Source: Chitinophagaceae bacterium
GTDB taxonomy: Bacteria > Bacteroidota > Bacteroidia > Chitinophagales > Chitinophagaceae
Reading direction: 5' to 3'
Assembly (NCBI GenBank): GCA_025924755.1
Contig: JAICHT010000168.1
Span: 1 to 7,580 of the forward strand
Length of the DNA: 7,580 bases
Every line of letters starts with the position of its first letter. The first letter of the stretch is position 1. Position numbers and translations under genes: made by a program. Below are positions 5,261 through 7,580 of this stretch, one piece after another. Under the pieces are notes generated by a model that was not told the origin of the DNA, searched no databases, and was given only the letters and a program-made list of their open reading frames with translations.

Positions 5261-6244
5261 ATGCAAAAAAGAATATTAGGTAAAAGCGGCTTGGAAGTCT
5301 CTGCGCTCGGTCTGGGTTGTATGGGCATGAGCTTTGGCTATGGCCCGGCAACAGATCAACAAGATGCTATCAATCTTCTTCGCGCCGCGTACGAAAAAGG
5401 TGTTACATTCTTTGACAGCGCTGAAGCATACGGTCCATTTGCAAACGAAGAATTGCTGGGTGAAGCATTAGCGCCCTTTCGCAACGAAGTGGTGATTGCC
5501 ACAAAGTTTGGTTTTAAAAACGGAAAGCCACCTGAAGGTTTAGATAGCCGTCCAGAAACGATCAGAGCCGTTACCGAAGCAGCATTGAAGCGGTTAAGAA
5601 CAGATAGGATTGACTTGCTTTATCAGCACCGGGTAGACCCAAATGTTCCGATTGAAGAGGTAGCAGGTACAGTAAAAGAATTAATAGAAGTAGGAAAAGT
5701 AAAGCATTTCGGTTTATCGGAAGCAGGTGTACAAACTATTCGCAACGCACATGCCGTACAACCGGTTACTGCTCTGCAAAGTGAATACTCGCTTTGGTGG
5801 CGTGAACCCGAAGGAGAGATACTGCCAACACTAGAAGAATTAGGAATTGGCTTTGTGCCTTTTAGTCCGTTAGGCAAAGGTTTTTTAACAGGAAAAATTG
5901 ATGAGACCATCACCTTCGATAAAACCGACTTCCGCAATACTGTTCCCCGCTTTTCTGAGGAAAACCGGAAAGCCAACCAGGCCATGGTTGATTTGCTTAG
6001 CAGGATTGCAAATGAAAGAAAGGCTACGAACGCACAGATAGCATTAGCATGGTTGATGGCTCAAAAACCGTGGATTGTTCCTATCCCCGGCACTACCAAG
6101 TTGCACCGTTTGGAAGAAAATTTGGGTGCTGCTAAAATTGAATTAACCGGGAATGACCTGAAAGAAATCAACGAAGTCCTTTCAAAAATTGAAGTGCAGG
6201 GCGCACGCTACTCCGAACAGTCGCAAAAAATGGTCAATCGTTAG
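5261..6244 (+). CDS. Aldo/keto reductase, AKR13-like
   Basis: A 327-residue NADPH-dependent oxidoreductase of a second aldo/keto reductase branch, similar to the AKR13 (YakC-like) enzymes and unlike its upstream neighbour. The opening RILGKSGLEVSALGLGCMGMS is typical and is best read as RILGKSGLEVS plus ALGLGCMGMS. The tetrad is complete: Asp52 (FFDSAEAYG), Tyr57, Lys82 (IATKFG) and His123 (LLYQHRVD). HFGLSEAG follows near residue 150, and the cofactor-binding IPGTTKLHRLEEN starts at 275. It lies 21 bases after the first reductase with no terminator between, so both are on one transcript. Known relatives reduce diverse aldehydes and ketones; the specific substrate cannot be told. Codon use and GC match its neighbours. 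Confidence 0.9.
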   Translation: MQKRILGKSGLEVSALGLGCMGMSFGYGPATDQQDAINLLRAAYEKGVTFFDSAEAYGPFANEELLGEALAPFRNEVVIATKFGFKNGKPPEGLDSRPETIRAVTEAALKRLRTDRIDLLYQHRVDPNVPIEEVAGTVKELIEVGKVKHFGLSEAGVQTIRNAHAVQPVTALQSEYSLWWREPEGEILPTLEELGIGFVPFSPLGKGFLTGKIDETITFDKTDFRNTVPRFSEENRKANQAMVDLLSRIANERKATNAQIALAWLMAQKPWIVPIPGTTKLHRLEENLGAAKIELTGNDLKEINEVLSKIEVQGARYSEQSQKMVNR

Positions 6245-6294
6245 ACTACATAAAATAACAAAGAACGCAAAAGGCACAATAAAAAGAAATTATC

Positions 6295-7119
6295 ATGACA
6301 AAAGTAATCGTTGTAATAGGAGCCGGCTCAATTGGTCAGGCAATTGCACGGCGGGTTAGCGCAGGAAAGCATGTTTTGCTGGCTGATTTACGACACGAGG
6401 CTGCAGATGCTGCTGCAAAAACATTAAGCGATGCAGGCTTTGAAGTATCAACCGCAATGGTTAATGTGTCATCAAGACTATCGGTTCATGCACTTGTTGA
6501 AAAAGTAACATCCATTGGTGAAGTGTTTGGTATTATTCATGCTGCCGGTGTTTCACCTTCGCAGGCTTCACCAGAAACCATTTTTAAAGTTGATTTGTAT
6601 GGAACTGCATTAGTGCTGGAAGAATTTGGAAACGTGATTGCGAGTGAAGGCTCATGCGTCGTTATCGCTTCACAATCGGGATATCGTTTGCCGCCACTAT
6701 CGGTTGAGCAAAACAAGGCGCTTGCAATAACTCCGGTTGAAGAATTACTAAAGCTTCCTTTTCTTCAACTCAACCAAATAAAAGACTCGCTTCATGCTTA
6801 TCAACTTTCAAAACGTGGCAACTCATTACTGGTAATGGCTGAAGCTTTGCGTTGGGGTAAACGTGGTGCAAGAGTGAATACGATTAGTCCTGGTATTATT
6901 ATTACTCCGCTTGCAAACGACGAGTTGAAAGGTCCTCGTGGCGAAGGTTACAGGCGTATGATAGAAGCCTCTACCGCAAAACGTGCGGGCACTCCTGATG
7001 AAGTAGGAACCGTTGGTGCATTACTGATGGGTACTGATGGGGCATTCATTACCGGCAGTGATTTCTTGATGGATGGTGGTGTAACAGCGGCTTATTGGTA
7101 CGGTGAACTAACTCCATAA
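6295..7119 (+). CDS. Short-chain dehydrogenase/reductase (SDR)
   Basis: A 274-residue SDR oxidoreductase with a Rossmann fold. The dinucleotide-binding glycines are in IGAGSIGQAIA (Gly9, Gly11, Gly14). Asp31 at the end of strand two (LLADLR) favours NAD(H) over NADP(H). HAAG (82-85) stands for the usual NNAG. Catalytic residues are Ser126 or Ser128, Tyr169 and Lys173 (YxxxK in YQLSKRG). The fourth catalytic position, normally Asn in a VNLxG-like context, appears to be Asp100 (KVDLYG). About 40 residues separate the serine and the tyrosine, longer than the usual 13, as in some hydroxysteroid-type SDRs. SPGIIITPL (about 198-206) and the terminal FLMDGGVTAAYWYG are standard. It is 50 bases after the second aldo/keto reductase and likely the last operon gene. 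No terminator is evident in 7120-7207, which is very AT-rich. Confidence 0.9.
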   Translation: MTKVIVVIGAGSIGQAIARRVSAGKHVLLADLRHEAADAAAKTLSDAGFEVSTAMVNVSSRLSVHALVEKVTSIGEVFGIIHAAGVSPSQASPETIFKVDLYGTALVLEEFGNVIASEGSCVVIASQSGYRLPPLSVEQNKALAITPVEELLKLPFLQLNQIKDSLHAYQLSKRGNSLLVMAEALRWGKRGARVNTISPGIIITPLANDELKGPRGEGYRRMIEASTAKRAGTPDEVGTVGALLMGTDGAFITGSDFLMDGGVTAAYWYGELTP

Positions 7120-7207
7120 TAATGAAGCATCACAATAAAAAATATTAGTATTCTATAAAAATAAATAGTAAAATTTTTCAATTACAAAACAGATAAATTT
7201 ACAACAC

Positions 7208-7580
7208 ATGAAAACAAAAATTCTCGGACTGTTTCTAGTAATTATGAGTGTGCAATTGTCCAACGCATAGGACCCCCAACTGAAACAATTAATACTGCCA
7301 CGAATAACACTCCTGAACAGCAGAAAGTTATCAACCATTCAAAACAAAAGTGGCAATGGATGGCAGACAAGAATGTTGATTCTTTACAAGTGTTGTTTGA
7401 TGAAAAATCTATGTTTGTTCACATGGGTGGAAGCTGGGGCAAAACACAGGAACTTGCTACCATTAAAAGCCGTGGCATCTGTTATAAAAAAGCGGAGGTG
7501 TATGCCGCTATAGTCAACATTATTGGTAGCACTGCCATTCTGTTGAATGACATGGACTTGGAAGCGGTAGTAGGTGGCAA
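7208..7580 (+). pseudogene. NTF2-like secreted protein gene, interrupted and partial
   Basis: The ATG at 7208 opens a clean signal peptide, MKTKILGLFLVIMSVQLSNA, followed at once by TAG (7268-7270). From base 7270 another frame stays open to the window end. It encodes a region resembling NTF2-like (DUF4440/SnoaL-type) proteins: KWQWMADKNVDSLQVLFDEK, then FVHMGGSWGKTQELATIKS and, further on, NIIGSTAILLNDMDLEAVV. The frame switch plus the in-frame stop, within about three bases of each other, mean the gene is broken as written; a C-to-T change with a one-base loss near 7268-7271 would explain it. A sequencing error is equally possible. An ATG at 7360 could start a signal-less form. Its position after the reductase operon suggests a former partner gene. 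The 3' end is outside the window. Confidence 0.6.

Noticed and set aside
5623..5985. Minus-strand 120-codon ORF inside the second aldo/keto reductase
   Set aside because: It is antisense to a complete enzyme with all catalytic residues; its serine- and proline-rich composition is typical of a shadow frame.

Overview
The window looks like a chromosomal piece of a Bacteroidota bacterium, probably of the Chitinophagales/Sphingobacteriales type. The evidence is the SecA tail that opens the window, moderate-to-low GC, A-rich leaders without Shine-Dalgarno sequences, -7 boxes of the TAnnTTTG type, and a HigBA pair, an STAS/SEC14-like protein and an AraC regulator that all read like Bacteroidota families. 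The genus cannot be named from sequence alone.

Layout: (1) 1-318 holds the C-terminal end of secA with its zinc-binding tail, then a clean intrinsic terminator. (2) 490-3208 is an accessory block in which every gene points the same way: a frameshifted small lipoprotein gene, a HigB-HigA toxin-antitoxin pair, a small STAS/SEC14-like protein and a VanZ-like membrane protein. Each unit is followed by a related imperfect-palindrome element (A 799-933, B 1694-1824, C 2288-2480, D 3169-3208, a half copy). All four carry TGGCTGA at the end of the left arm. (3) 3336-4232 is an AraC-type regulator on the minus strand. (4) 4388-7119, divergent from it, is a three-gene oxidoreductase operon: a 2,5-diketogluconate-reductase-like aldo/keto reductase, a second aldo/keto reductase of the AKR13-like type, and an SDR with an NAD-type Rossmann motif. 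(5) 7208-7580 is the start of an NTF2-like secreted protein gene, interrupted right after its signal peptide by a stop and a frame change; it runs off the window.

The most interesting signal is the organisation of region 2. In each of three consecutive units, the first bases after a GTT trinucleotide are complementary to the outer left arm of the palindromic element at the end of the same unit (8/8, 5/5 and 7/8 bases). That is the geometry of integron gene cassettes, where the attC site is completed when the cassette is circular. The cargo (a toxin-antitoxin pair, small orphan genes, all in one orientation, each with its own element) also fits. No integrase is in the window, so this is a hypothesis: a cassette-like array, or a CALIN-like cluster, with Bacteroidota-type recombination sites.

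Region 4 is an ordinary regulator-plus-reductase locus. The AraC protein probably controls the divergent reductase operon; the natural substrate cannot be read from the sequence.
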